Positions 20,341 to 27,442 of a stretch of DNA of 64,000 nucleotides are shown here, piece after piece. The first letter of the stretch is position 1. Each line of letters opens with the position of its first letter. The position numbers were made by a program, and so were the translations under genes. Origin of the DNA: Klebsiella variicola (GTDB lineage Bacteria; Pseudomonadota; Gammaproteobacteria; Enterobacterales; Enterobacteriaceae); contig NZ_CP010523.2 of assembly GCF_000828055.2 (NCBI RefSeq), positions 2,604,001 through 2,668,000 on the forward strand, written 5' to 3'. Under the pieces are notes generated by a model, which saw nothing but the letters and a program-made list of their open reading frames with translations, did no database searches and was not told where the DNA came from.

Positions 20341-21903
20341 TCAGTGTGCCGGCGGCTTTTTCATCAAGGGAACCAGCAGCGCGGCAAGCAAAAAACCCAT
20401 CATGATGAGGTAGAAAGCATCGGAAAATGCCTGGGTTCGCGCCTCCCGCAGCGCCAGCGCGGAAAGATTTTTCAGCGCCGCCGTCTGCGCGGCATCCGGC
20501 GAGATCCCCTGGACGGTGAAGTTTGCCGCGCTGCGCTGAACAAAATCGCTCATTGCCAGGTTGGCGTTATTCAGATGGTCCGCCAGGCGGCTGTAGTGCA
20601 AATTGGTTCTGTCGTTAAGCACCGTGCCGCACAGGGCGATGCCGATGGCGCCCCCGAGGTTGCGCATCAGATTAAACAGCCCGGAGGCCAGCTTGAGGCG
20701 CGCGGGCGGCAGGCTGCCCAGCGTCAGGGTCACCGTTGGCGCGACGGCAAACTGCTGCGCCAGTCCACGAAAGGCCTGCGGGAGCAGCAGCTGATCCGCC
20801 CCCCAGTCGTGGGTGATCGGAACAAAGCTGTACATCGACACCGCAAAGCCGATCAGCCCGGCCATCAGCAGCCAGCGCAGGTCGACGCGGTTGGCGAGCC
20901 ACGAATAAAACGGAATAGACATGACCTGGAACAGACCGGTGGAAAATACCGCCAGGCCGATCTCCAGCGCACTGAAACCGCGCACGCTCCCCAGATACAG
21001 CGGGGTTAAATAGATGGTGGCGAAGATGCCGACGCCGGCCATAAACGAGAAATAGCAGCCGAGGCTGAAGGTTCGATCCTGCAGGGCGCGGAGATCCATC
21101 ACCGGCTGCGGATGGCGCAGGGTGCGGATAACAAAGGCCACGCCGCAGAGCAGGGCGACCCAGGCGGTGGTCGTCAGGGTCGCGTCATCAAACCAGCCCC
21201 AGCGCGGACCTTCTTCGAGGGTATATTCCAGGCAGCCGAGGGACAAGGCCAGCAGCAGAATACTGAGATAGTCGGCGCCGCGCAGCAGAGTGGGGTCGGC
21301 GCTGTCTACTTTTACCAGCAGCGGCACTGCCACCGCGATGTAAATCCCCGGAACCACGTTGATAAAGAACAGCCAGTGCCAGTTGTAGTTTTCGGTGATC
21401 CAGCCGCCCACCGTTGGACCCAGCGTAGGGGCGAGGGAGGCCAGGCCGCCGATCGTCGCCGCGGCAATAACCCGCTGTTTGCCCTGGAAAAAGGCGAAAG
21501 CGGTGGTGAACACCAGGGGGATCATCGACCCGCCCGCCAGTCCCTGCAGGGCGCGGAAGGCGATCATACTCTGGATGTTCCACGCCCAGCCGCACAGCAG
21601 GCTCATCAGCGTGAAGCCCGCCGCGGAAGCGGCAAACAGCCAGCGGGTCGACATGACCCGGGCCAGCCAGCCGGAAAGCGGGATAATAATGATCTCGGCG
21701 ATCAGGTAGCTGGTTTGTACCCAGACGGTTTCATCGTCGCCCGCCGACAGGCCGCCGCCAATATCCCGCAGCGAGGCGGAGACGATCTGGATGTCGATAA
21801 GGGCAATAAACATCCCCACGCACATGCTGGCGAAGGCGAAGATCTTCTTCGCCGTCGGCATCGACAGACCCTGCGGGGCGGACAGCGCCTGAACGGTGCT
21901 CAT
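20341..21903 (-). CDS. DHA2-family MFS exporter (EmrB-like)
   Basis: A protein of 520 residues with about 14 predicted membrane helices. Family motifs are visible: ALIDIQIVSASLRDIGGGL at helix 1, SGWLARVMSTRWLF (motif A), ALQGLAGGSMIPL (motif B) and ASLAPTLGPTVGGWI (motif C of drug antiporters). Its start overlaps the end of the adaptor gene by 4 bp (ATGA), so the two are translationally coupled and should form an EmrAB-type tripartite pump with an outer-membrane channel encoded elsewhere. The FabF paralogue follows 19 bp after it. Confidence 0.92.
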   Translation of the reverse strand: MSTVQALSAPQGLSMPTAKKIFAFASMCVGMFIALIDIQIVSASLRDIGGGLSAGDDETVWVQTSYLIAEIIIIPLSGWLARVMSTRWLFAASAAGFTLMSLLCGWAWNIQSMIAFRALQGLAGGSMIPLVFTTAFAFFQGKQRVIAAATIGGLASLAPTLGPTVGGWITENYNWHWLFFINVVPGIYIAVAVPLLVKVDSADPTLLRGADYLSILLLALSLGCLEYTLEEGPRWGWFDDATLTTTAWVALLCGVAFVIRTLRHPQPVMDLRALQDRTFSLGCYFSFMAGVGIFATIYLTPLYLGSVRGFSALEIGLAVFSTGLFQVMSIPFYSWLANRVDLRWLLMAGLIGFAVSMYSFVPITHDWGADQLLLPQAFRGLAQQFAVAPTVTLTLGSLPPARLKLASGLFNLMRNLGGAIGIALCGTVLNDRTNLHYSRLADHLNNANLAMSDFVQRSAANFTVQGISPDAAQTAALKNLSALALREARTQAFSDAFYLIMMGFLLAALLVPLMKKPPAH

Positions 21904-22943
21904 CGAGGGCTCTTTTCGTTCACGGTGACGATCACCGACAGTCCCGGGCGCAGGACGTCAAGCTTTGCCCCGTCACCTTCCAGCGCAATGCGGACCGGCA
22001 CCCGCTGCACGATTTTAGTGAAATTCCCGGTCGCGTTCTCCGCCGGCAGAATGCTGAAGCGTGAGCCGGTCGCCGGCGCCAGGCTGGCGACATGACCCTT
22101 AAAGGTATGGTTCGGCAGCACATCGGCGACGATGGTCACCGGCTGACCGGCACGCATATGCGCCAGCTGGTTTTCCTTGAAGTTGGCGTCAATCCACAGG
22201 CCGTGCGCGGGTACCAGGGAGAGCAGCTGCGTACCGCTGCTGACGAAGGAGCCGGACCACGCGCGGCGGTTGCCAATCACCCCATCGAACGGTGCGCGAA
22301 TGTCGGTATAGCTGAGGTTCAGCCTGGCCATCTCGAGGTTAGCCTGGGCCTGCGCCAGGGCAGCCAGGATTTGCTGCTGGCGAGCATCCAGCACCGCCAG
22401 CTGACGTTCGGCCACGGTTTTATCCGCTTTGGCCTTCTCCTGCTCGGCGTGCGCCCGGCGATAATCGGCGGAGGCGTTATCGCGGATCTGTGCGGAAATC
22501 GCGCTCGACGCGGCCAGGGCGTTATAGCGTCGGTTGTCGTTAGCCAGTTTTTCGGTTGCCGCCGTGGCGGCGAGTAACGAGGCCGCAGAGCCGGCAATGG
22601 TCGCCTGCTGAAGCTGGCGGGTAGCCTGAATATCGGCCAGCGCGGCCTGCTGCGCCGCCACTTCTCCGGCGGCTTTCGCGAGGGCGGCGCGATAATCGCG
22701 GTCGTCAATGCGGATCAACAGGTCACCTTTTTTCACCGCCATATTGTCCTGCACCGCCAGCTGCTGGATATAGCCGGAGACTTTGCTGGAGATGGCGCTA
22801 ATGTCGCCGCCGACATAGGCATCATCGGTGGTCTGCATAAAGCGCCCGGTATGCCACCAGTAAGCGCCGTAGCTCGCTGCCGCCAGGGCGGCAGCGCCCA
22901 GGGCCGCCAGGACAAGAATATTTTTCTTACTGGTCGGATTCAT
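21900..22943 (-). CDS. HlyD/EmrA-type membrane fusion protein
   Basis: About 347 residues. An N-terminal membrane anchor (residues ~8-28) is followed by TDDAYVGGDISAISSKVSGYI, the EmrA lipoyl/biotinyl half-motif, then an Ala/Gln-rich coiled-coil hairpin (about 85-190), the second half-motif (YTDIRAPFDGVIGNRRAWSGSFV) and a beta-barrel. It links the inner-membrane exporter to an outer-membrane channel. I place the start at the ATG at 22943 (AGAG nine bases before); an ATG at 22952 is possible. Either start overlaps the end of the HxlR gene. Confidence 0.9.
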   Translation of the reverse strand: MNPTSKKNILVLAALGAAALAAASYGAYWWHTGRFMQTTDDAYVGGDISAISSKVSGYIQQLAVQDNMAVKKGDLLIRIDDRDYRAALAKAAGEVAAQQAALADIQATRQLQQATIAGSAASLLAATAATEKLANDNRRYNALAASSAISAQIRDNASADYRRAHAEQEKAKADKTVAERQLAVLDARQQQILAALAQAQANLEMARLNLSYTDIRAPFDGVIGNRRAWSGSFVSSGTQLLSLVPAHGLWIDANFKENQLAHMRAGQPVTIVADVLPNHTFKGHVASLAPATGSRFSILPAENATGNFTKIVQRVPVRIALEGDGAKLDVLRPGLSVIVTVNEKSPR

Positions 22944-23484
22944 TGCTGGCATCTCTGTAAGGTTCAGGCTGGAATTTTTGCCCGCTATCGCCTTCGCGTT
23001 TGCGCAGCAGATATTCATGACGATATTTCATCAGCGGCGAGGCGGCGGGGCCCGGCACCATGGCGTATTTACCCGGAATAATCTCTTCCCCGGTCGCTTT
23101 ATCCACCATGACTGGCTCCACCCGTCGCTGGGTGGCGGTTTCCACCAGCTGCATCTGACGGCCTTCGGGGGCGAAGTGGCGGTTACCCCATTCCGCCAGC
23201 GCCAGCAGCACCATGCGAAAATCGCGGCCGCGTTGCGTAAGGTGGTATTCGTAGCGCGGCGGGGTGCTGCTGTAGCACACCTTCTCCAGCAGCCCGTCGT
23301 CGACCAGCGCCTTCAGGCGGCGCGACAGAATATTGGGCGCGACGTTGCTGCTTTTCTGGAACTCGTCAAAGCGGGTAAAGCCCGCGAAGGCGTCACGCAG
23401 GATCATGATGCTCCAGCTGTCGCCGATGCGGCCAAGGCTGCGGGCGATGGGGCAGGGAGCGTGGCAAAGCGGTTCATTTTTCAT
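22927..23484 (-). CDS. HxlR-family transcriptional regulator
   Basis: A protein of 185 residues. The winged HTH of HxlR/YodB type spans about 10-105: CPIARSLGRIGDSWSIMILRDAF, then RFDEFQKSSNVAPNILSRRLKALVDDGLLEK, then PPRYEYHLTQRGRDF. Cys7 and Cys11 near the N-terminus match the redox- or thiol-sensing cysteines of some members. The last ~70 residues are an extension not needed for the fold. It is the first gene of the operon with the pump and the FabF paralogue and is probably autoregulated through the palindrome at 23528-23552. Confidence 0.9.
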   Translation of the reverse strand: MKNEPLCHAPCPIARSLGRIGDSWSIMILRDAFAGFTRFDEFQKSSNVAPNILSRRLKALVDDGLLEKVCYSSTPPRYEYHLTQRGRDFRMVLLALAEWGNRHFAPEGRQMQLVETATQRRVEPVMVDKATGEEIIPGKYAMVPGPAASPLMKYRHEYLLRKREGDSGQKFQPEPYRDASNESDQ

Positions 23485-23805
23485 GGGCTGTCCAGTAACC
23501 AGGTGGCTTTTGCCAGCAAATTGACATAGTCACTATCAAAATGCAAGTTACTCTTCACGGTACCCAGGGGAGAAGCCGCTCCCGTTTCGCTACGTCGTTT
23601 CTCCTTTGAATGCCGAAAAGAGGGACAGTCGCCGCCACCTTATTCCTGCTTTGCCGTAATAAGAGATAAAAATCGCTGATGGCGGATGAAACATTTTAAT
23701 AATGATAGAAATCGATGTGGTGGGTAATGACCTTTATTAAGGGATGCGATATAAAGTACGGCGAAATGCAAATTAACATTCTCATAACTTATAAAGGTTA
23801 AATAA
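23485..23805. other. divergent intergenic region between HxlR and asd-like genes
   Basis: These 321 bp contain the HxlR palindrome near 23540 and, close to the right end, AT-rich promoter-like sequence and AAAGG before the asd-like ATG. A plus-strand hairpin GGGGAGAAGCCGCTCCC lies around 23568-23584. No gene or RNA is recognised. Confidence 0.45.
23528..23552. promoter_or_regulatory. candidate HxlR operator
   Basis: AGTCACT (23528-23534) and AGTTACT (23546-23552) are inverted around 11 bases with one mismatch. The site is ~45 bp upstream of the HxlR start, over the expected promoter. HxlR-family proteins often bind such spaced ACT/AGT palindromes and repress their own operons. Assignment is inference. 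Confidence 0.45.
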
Positions 23806-24924
23806 ATGAAGCAGGTGGGTATTGTTGGCTGGCGGGGAATGGTAGGCTCTGTATTACTGCAAAGAATGATCGAAGAAAATGATTTCGACGATATTTCAGC
23901 GCATTTTTTTAGTACCTCAAGTGCGGGCGGTGTGGGCCCGGTTATTAATGGTAAAAGCGACATCCTTAAAGATGCGAATTCCCTTAGCGCCCTCGCCGAA
24001 ATGGATATCATCATCACCTGTCAGGGCGGGGAATATACCAAAGCCATCTATCCAGCGTTAATTAACCATGGCTGGCAAGGTTACTGGATTGACGCCGCTT
24101 CGGCGCTGCGGATGGATGAAAAAGCCTGCATTATTCTCGACCCGGTCAACCGCGATAATATCGATCGTGCCGTGAAAGCAGGAGTGAAACTGTTTGTTGG
24201 CGGCAACTGCTCCATTACGCTGAGCCTGATGGGGCTGGCCGGGCTGATCAAGGCTGACCTGATCGAATGGATGAGCGTGATGACCTATCAGTCTGCCTCC
24301 GGAGCGGGCGCCAAACAGGTGCGGGAATTAATCGCGCAAAGCGCTTATATCAGTCAGCATTTATCTGCAGATGAACTGACGGCATCAGGTTCCGTGCTGC
24401 CTTTAGTCAATAAAGTGAGTGAGTTGATTAATAGCGCGGGTATGCCGGTGGAGAATTTTGGCGTCCCGTTGATGGGCAGCATCATTCCCTGGATCGACAG
24501 CGATTTAGGCGATGGAAATAGCCGCGAAGAATGGAAGGGCGAGGCGGAAACCAATAAAATTCTTGGCCTTGCGCCCGGCACCATTCCGGTCAATGGCTTA
24601 TGCATTCGGGTCGGCGTGATCCGCTGCCACAGCGCTGCCATTACCCTTAAACTTAAACGTGAGGTCAGCGAAGCGGAATTCGCTGAGTTAGTCACCCATT
24701 CCCATCCATGGGTAAACTATGTCCGCAATAATAAGCAAGAGAGTGTCAGTCAATTGACCCCGGCTGCTACTAGTGGTTCGCTGCAGGTAGGAATTGGCCG
24801 CTACAAGAAAATGTCGTTAAATAATGAACCCGTCTACTCGGTGTTAACGGTTGGCGATCAGCTACTGTGGGGTGCGGCGGAACCCCTGCGCCGCATGTTA
24901 AATATCCTGCTGGGCAAAATATAG
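23806..24924 (+). CDS. aspartate-semialdehyde dehydrogenase paralogue
   Basis: A protein of 372 residues, close to the E. coli Asd length. The nucleotide loop is GWRGMVGSVL, the catalytic Cys135 lies in VGGNCSITLSLM and the substrate Arg/His pair in RVGVIRCHSAA. All active-site features of the gamma-proteobacterial form are kept, so it should reduce aspartyl phosphate to aspartate semialdehyde. It stands alone, without lysC-type kinase or other lysine, threonine or methionine genes. AAAGG precedes the ATG. The housekeeping asd is expected elsewhere, so this is probably a second copy of unknown physiological role. Confidence 0.9.
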   Translation: MKQVGIVGWRGMVGSVLLQRMIEENDFDDISAHFFSTSSAGGVGPVINGKSDILKDANSLSALAEMDIIITCQGGEYTKAIYPALINHGWQGYWIDAASALRMDEKACIILDPVNRDNIDRAVKAGVKLFVGGNCSITLSLMGLAGLIKADLIEWMSVMTYQSASGAGAKQVRELIAQSAYISQHLSADELTASGSVLPLVNKVSELINSAGMPVENFGVPLMGSIIPWIDSDLGDGNSREEWKGEAETNKILGLAPGTIPVNGLCIRVGVIRCHSAAITLKLKREVSEAEFAELVTHSHPWVNYVRNNKQESVSQLTPAATSGSLQVGIGRYKKMSLNNEPVYSVLTVGDQLLWGAAEPLRRMLNILLGKI

Positions 24925-24961
24925 TTACGGTCATCCGGGGAAAGCCCTCGCGCGCAGGCGG

Positions 24962-25384
24962 TTAAGACAAATGTTTAACGAAGCGTTTGCGGACCTCCTT
25001 GTAGCCGTTATTTTCATAAAATTGATGCGCTCTGATTCTTTTTTCACTGCTTGAAAGTTCGATCTGAGCGCATTGTTTATCGCGGGCGAGGCGCTCTGCG
25101 GCATGGAGAAGTTGCTGGCCTATCCCTGATCCACGTGACGATTCCTCGATGACCAGCGCGGAAATTAATGCCCATAAACGGTTCTCATGTACCGGTAAAA
25201 TAAAATTGATAACGATTACGCCACACACGGCGTTTTCTGTTTCCGCCACCAGCGCACTCATCATACTCTGCGGGGCAGTGATGCGTTGTTCTATGATCGC
25301 CGTCTCCGTCTGATAGCCCAGTTGCAGAAATAGCGTTTTCAGCGAGGGGATATCTTTTGATTCAGCCGCTCTGATGAACACCAT
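24962..25384 (-). CDS. GNAT-family N-acetyltransferase
   Basis: About 140 residues. The acetyl-CoA site reads ALVIEESSRGSGIGQQLLHAAERLA (R/Q-x-x-G-x-G/A with helix), followed by CAQIELSSSEKRIRAHQFYENNGY, the standard motif B ending. I chose the ATG at 25384 because GGAG lies nine bases upstream; the longer frame begins at a TTG that precedes this site. It follows hpxZ on the same strand after ~85 bp with its own ribosome site. The substrate is unknown and a functional link to the hpx genes is not supported. Confidence 0.9.
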   Translation of the reverse strand: MVFIRAAESKDIPSLKTLFLQLGYQTETAIIEQRITAPQSMMSALVAETENAVCGVIVINFILPVHENRLWALISALVIEESSRGSGIGQQLLHAAERLARDKQCAQIELSSSEKRIRAHQFYENNGYKEVRKRFVKHLS

Positions 25385-25469
25385 GATCTTCGACTCCAAA
25401 TAGCGTGTTACCGGACCGGAAGCGGGCCGGTGGATACCTTATTCTCCGGTCCGCTCCCGTATACGCCAC

Positions 25470-25856
25470 TCAGTCCATCAGACTGACCTGGGCGGCGACA
25501 ATGCGCCAGCCGTAGGGGAAGCGTACCCAGGTCTGCTGCTGGCGGCCCAGGCGGGCGCTGCCTTCGCGGGTGAACTCGGTGCTGCACACCGCCATATCCG
25601 CGCCAAAGGTAGTAATGGTGGTATGGCGCAGATCGCGGGCCAGACCGGCGGCGGGGCGGGCGGCGCGAAAGGCGCGGATCGCCTCGATGCCATACAGATT
25701 TTCGCCGGCTCCCAGCCGTACGGTGCGCGGGTCGTGCCAGAACAGCGCATCCAGCGCCTCGATGTTATTGCTGACCAGCGCCTCTTCATACTGATAAAAC
25801 GCCGCCGTCACCTCGGCGAGGATCGCCGGGCGGTCTACATTATCCAGATTGATCAT
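25470..25856 (-). CDS. hpxZ: HpxZ, AtzH-like / DUF3225 protein of the oxamate operon
   Basis: A protein of 128 residues with an NTF2/SnoaL-like fold: AFYQYEEALVSNNIEALDALFWHD, then TRLGAGENLYGIEAIRAFRAARP and a C-terminal strand WVRFPYGWRIVAAQVSLMD. It is the last gene of hpxWXYZ, and its ATG overlaps the hpxY stop (ATGA). In K. pneumoniae this operon is known to be needed for growth on oxamate as nitrogen source. The role of HpxZ itself is not settled; its relative AtzH acts on a carboxylated urea in cyanurate breakdown, so hydrolysis or decarboxylation of a related N-carboxy compound is plausible. Confidence 0.9.
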   Translation of the reverse strand: MINLDNVDRPAILAEVTAAFYQYEEALVSNNIEALDALFWHDPRTVRLGAGENLYGIEAIRAFRAARPAAGLARDLRHTTITTFGADMAVCSTEFTREGSARLGRQQQTWVRFPYGWRIVAAQVSLMD

Positions 25857-27250
25857 GCTGCACTCTCCGCCACTCGGGCATCGGTAATGCCCATCGCTTC
25901 CAGCGCCCGCGCGGCGCGAAGACAGGCTTGTTCGTTAAACGGCGCGGCAATCAGCTGCAGGCCAATCGGCTTACCGCTGGCGGTACGCAGGGGCACGGTC
26001 ACCACCGGCAGACCGAGGAAGGAGATCGGCTGCGTTAGCATTCCCATGCTGGCGCGCACCGGCAGCGGCTGGCCGTTAATTACCATCTCCTCCGCGCCTA
26101 TCGGCGTGGCGCTGCATGGGGTGGCGGGGGCGATCAGCACGTCGGCCTGGCTGAACAGGGATTTCATTGCCTGGCGAGCATGACGGCGAAAACGCTGAGC
26201 CTGCAGATACCATGCGGAGGGGATCATCGCTCCGGCAAGCAGCCGCTCGCGGGAGTGAGGTTCAAAACGCTCTGGCGAGTGGCGAAGATCCGTCAGGTAC
26301 TGATTGCCGCCTTCGCTGGCGCTGATGATAAAGGCCGCCGAGCGGGCCAGCGCGGCATCCGCGAACTGCAGCTCGCTGTCGGCGCCCAGCGCGTGGGCGA
26401 CCCGATCCACGGCCGCCCGGGCGTCGTCATCGCACCAGGTGGTGAAATAGCCGCCCAGCCGCGCGCAGCGCAGCCCCTCCAGTCCGCGCTCCAGCAGATT
26501 GCCGGTGCGCTCGCTGGCTTTATCAGCCTGAAAGTCATCGGCCGGGTCGCGCCCCTGCAGAGCGTCATACACCGCGGCGAGGTCGGCCACCCGGCGGGCA
26601 AAAGGACCAATATGATCCAGACTGGCGACAAACGGATGGCTGCCAGAGCGCGAAAGGCGACCGAAAGTGGGTTTCAGGCCAAAGATCCCGCACAGCGACG
26701 CGGGGACGCGGATCGAGCCGTTGGTGTCGCTGCCGAGGCTGAAATGGACCAGCCCGGCCGCCACCGCCGCGGCCGAACCGCCGGACGATCCGCCGGCGAT
26801 CCGCGACAGATCGTGCGGATTGCGCGTCGCGCCATAGTGGCTGTTTTCAGTGGTAAAGCCGTAGGCGTAGGCGTCCATATTGAGCATCCCGCTGAGCAGG
26901 GCGCCGGCGCTGTGCAGCTGGCGCACCGCCCAGCTGTCGCTGGTCGCCGGCGGCCGGTCGCTCAGCAGTTCCGCCCCGGCGAGGGTGGTATGCCCGGCGA
27001 CATCAAACAGATTTTTCACTGCGTAAGGAATCCCTGCCAGCGGCGGCAGGGGGCGCTTTTCCCGGCGCAGGGCGTCAATGCTGTCGGCCTCCGCCAGCAT
27101 GCGCTGGGCGGTGACCTCGGTCCAGGCGTTGATCTGCGGATTCGCGCGGGCGATGTCGTCCAACGTCTGGCGGGCGATCTCCCGGGCGCTCAGTTCGCCC
27201 TCGTGCAGCGCACGCTGGATCTCGGCGATGGTGAAGTGATGAAGAGTCAT
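25853..27250 (-). CDS. hpxY: HpxY, AtzE-like amidase of the oxamate operon
   Basis: A protein of 465 residues of the amidase-signature family with intact triad: Lys79 (PYAVKNLF), cis-Ser155 (AGGSSGGS) and nucleophile Ser179 (GSDTNGSIRVP). The closest family I recognise is AtzE, the 1-carboxybiuret hydrolase, which needs the small partner AtzG; here the gene overlaps hpxX, an AtzG-like gene, by 4 bp. The natural substrate in Klebsiella is not established; a ureido or carboxylated amide from purine breakdown is likely. It is cytoplasmic. Confidence 0.92.
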   Translation of the reverse strand: MTLHHFTIAEIQRALHEGELSAREIARQTLDDIARANPQINAWTEVTAQRMLAEADSIDALRREKRPLPPLAGIPYAVKNLFDVAGHTTLAGAELLSDRPPATSDSWAVRQLHSAGALLSGMLNMDAYAYGFTTENSHYGATRNPHDLSRIAGGSSGGSAAAVAAGLVHFSLGSDTNGSIRVPASLCGIFGLKPTFGRLSRSGSHPFVASLDHIGPFARRVADLAAVYDALQGRDPADDFQADKASERTGNLLERGLEGLRCARLGGYFTTWCDDDARAAVDRVAHALGADSELQFADAALARSAAFIISASEGGNQYLTDLRHSPERFEPHSRERLLAGAMIPSAWYLQAQRFRRHARQAMKSLFSQADVLIAPATPCSATPIGAEEMVINGQPLPVRASMGMLTQPISFLGLPVVTVPLRTASGKPIGLQLIAAPFNEQACLRAARALEAMGITDARVAESAA

Positions 27251-27432
27251 GCTTTATACACCCCCGCAATCTCCTCGCGCGGCCCGAGGGGATACTCCAT
27301 CAGCGGCTGCGCCATGGCGGCGATGCGGGCAAACTGGCGCTCCAGCTCTTCACGACGGGGTGCATCCAGCTCCAGGTGCAACAGGTGAGTCATCTGCGTC
27401 AGATACTCGCTCCAGTCTGGCTGTGTGGTCAT
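27247..27432 (-). CDS. hpxX: HpxX, small AtzG-like (DUF4089) partner protein
   Basis: A protein of 61 residues. AAGGAG sits just before the ATG at 27432, and the gene ends overlapping hpxY. The sequence is one or two amphipathic helices (LTQMTHLLHLELDAPRREEL, then FARIAAMAQPLMEYPL), the DUF4089 pattern. In the AtzE-AtzG complex such a protein stabilises the amidase, much like GatC with GatA. HpxX is therefore probably a structural subunit of HpxY. A longer open frame exists upstream but lies inside hpxW and lacks a ribosome site. Confidence 0.88.
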   Translation of the reverse strand: MTTQPDWSEYLTQMTHLLHLELDAPRREELERQFARIAAMAQPLMEYPLGPREEIAGVYKA

Positions 27433-27442
27433 GGTCTGCTCC

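Noticed and set aside
20341-23018. Long open frames on the plus strand opposite the pump genes (for example 21112-22095)
   Set aside because: They are antisense shadows in GC-rich sequence, rich in Arg, Gly, Gln and Ala with no domain, while the minus-strand frames have clear families and coupled starts.
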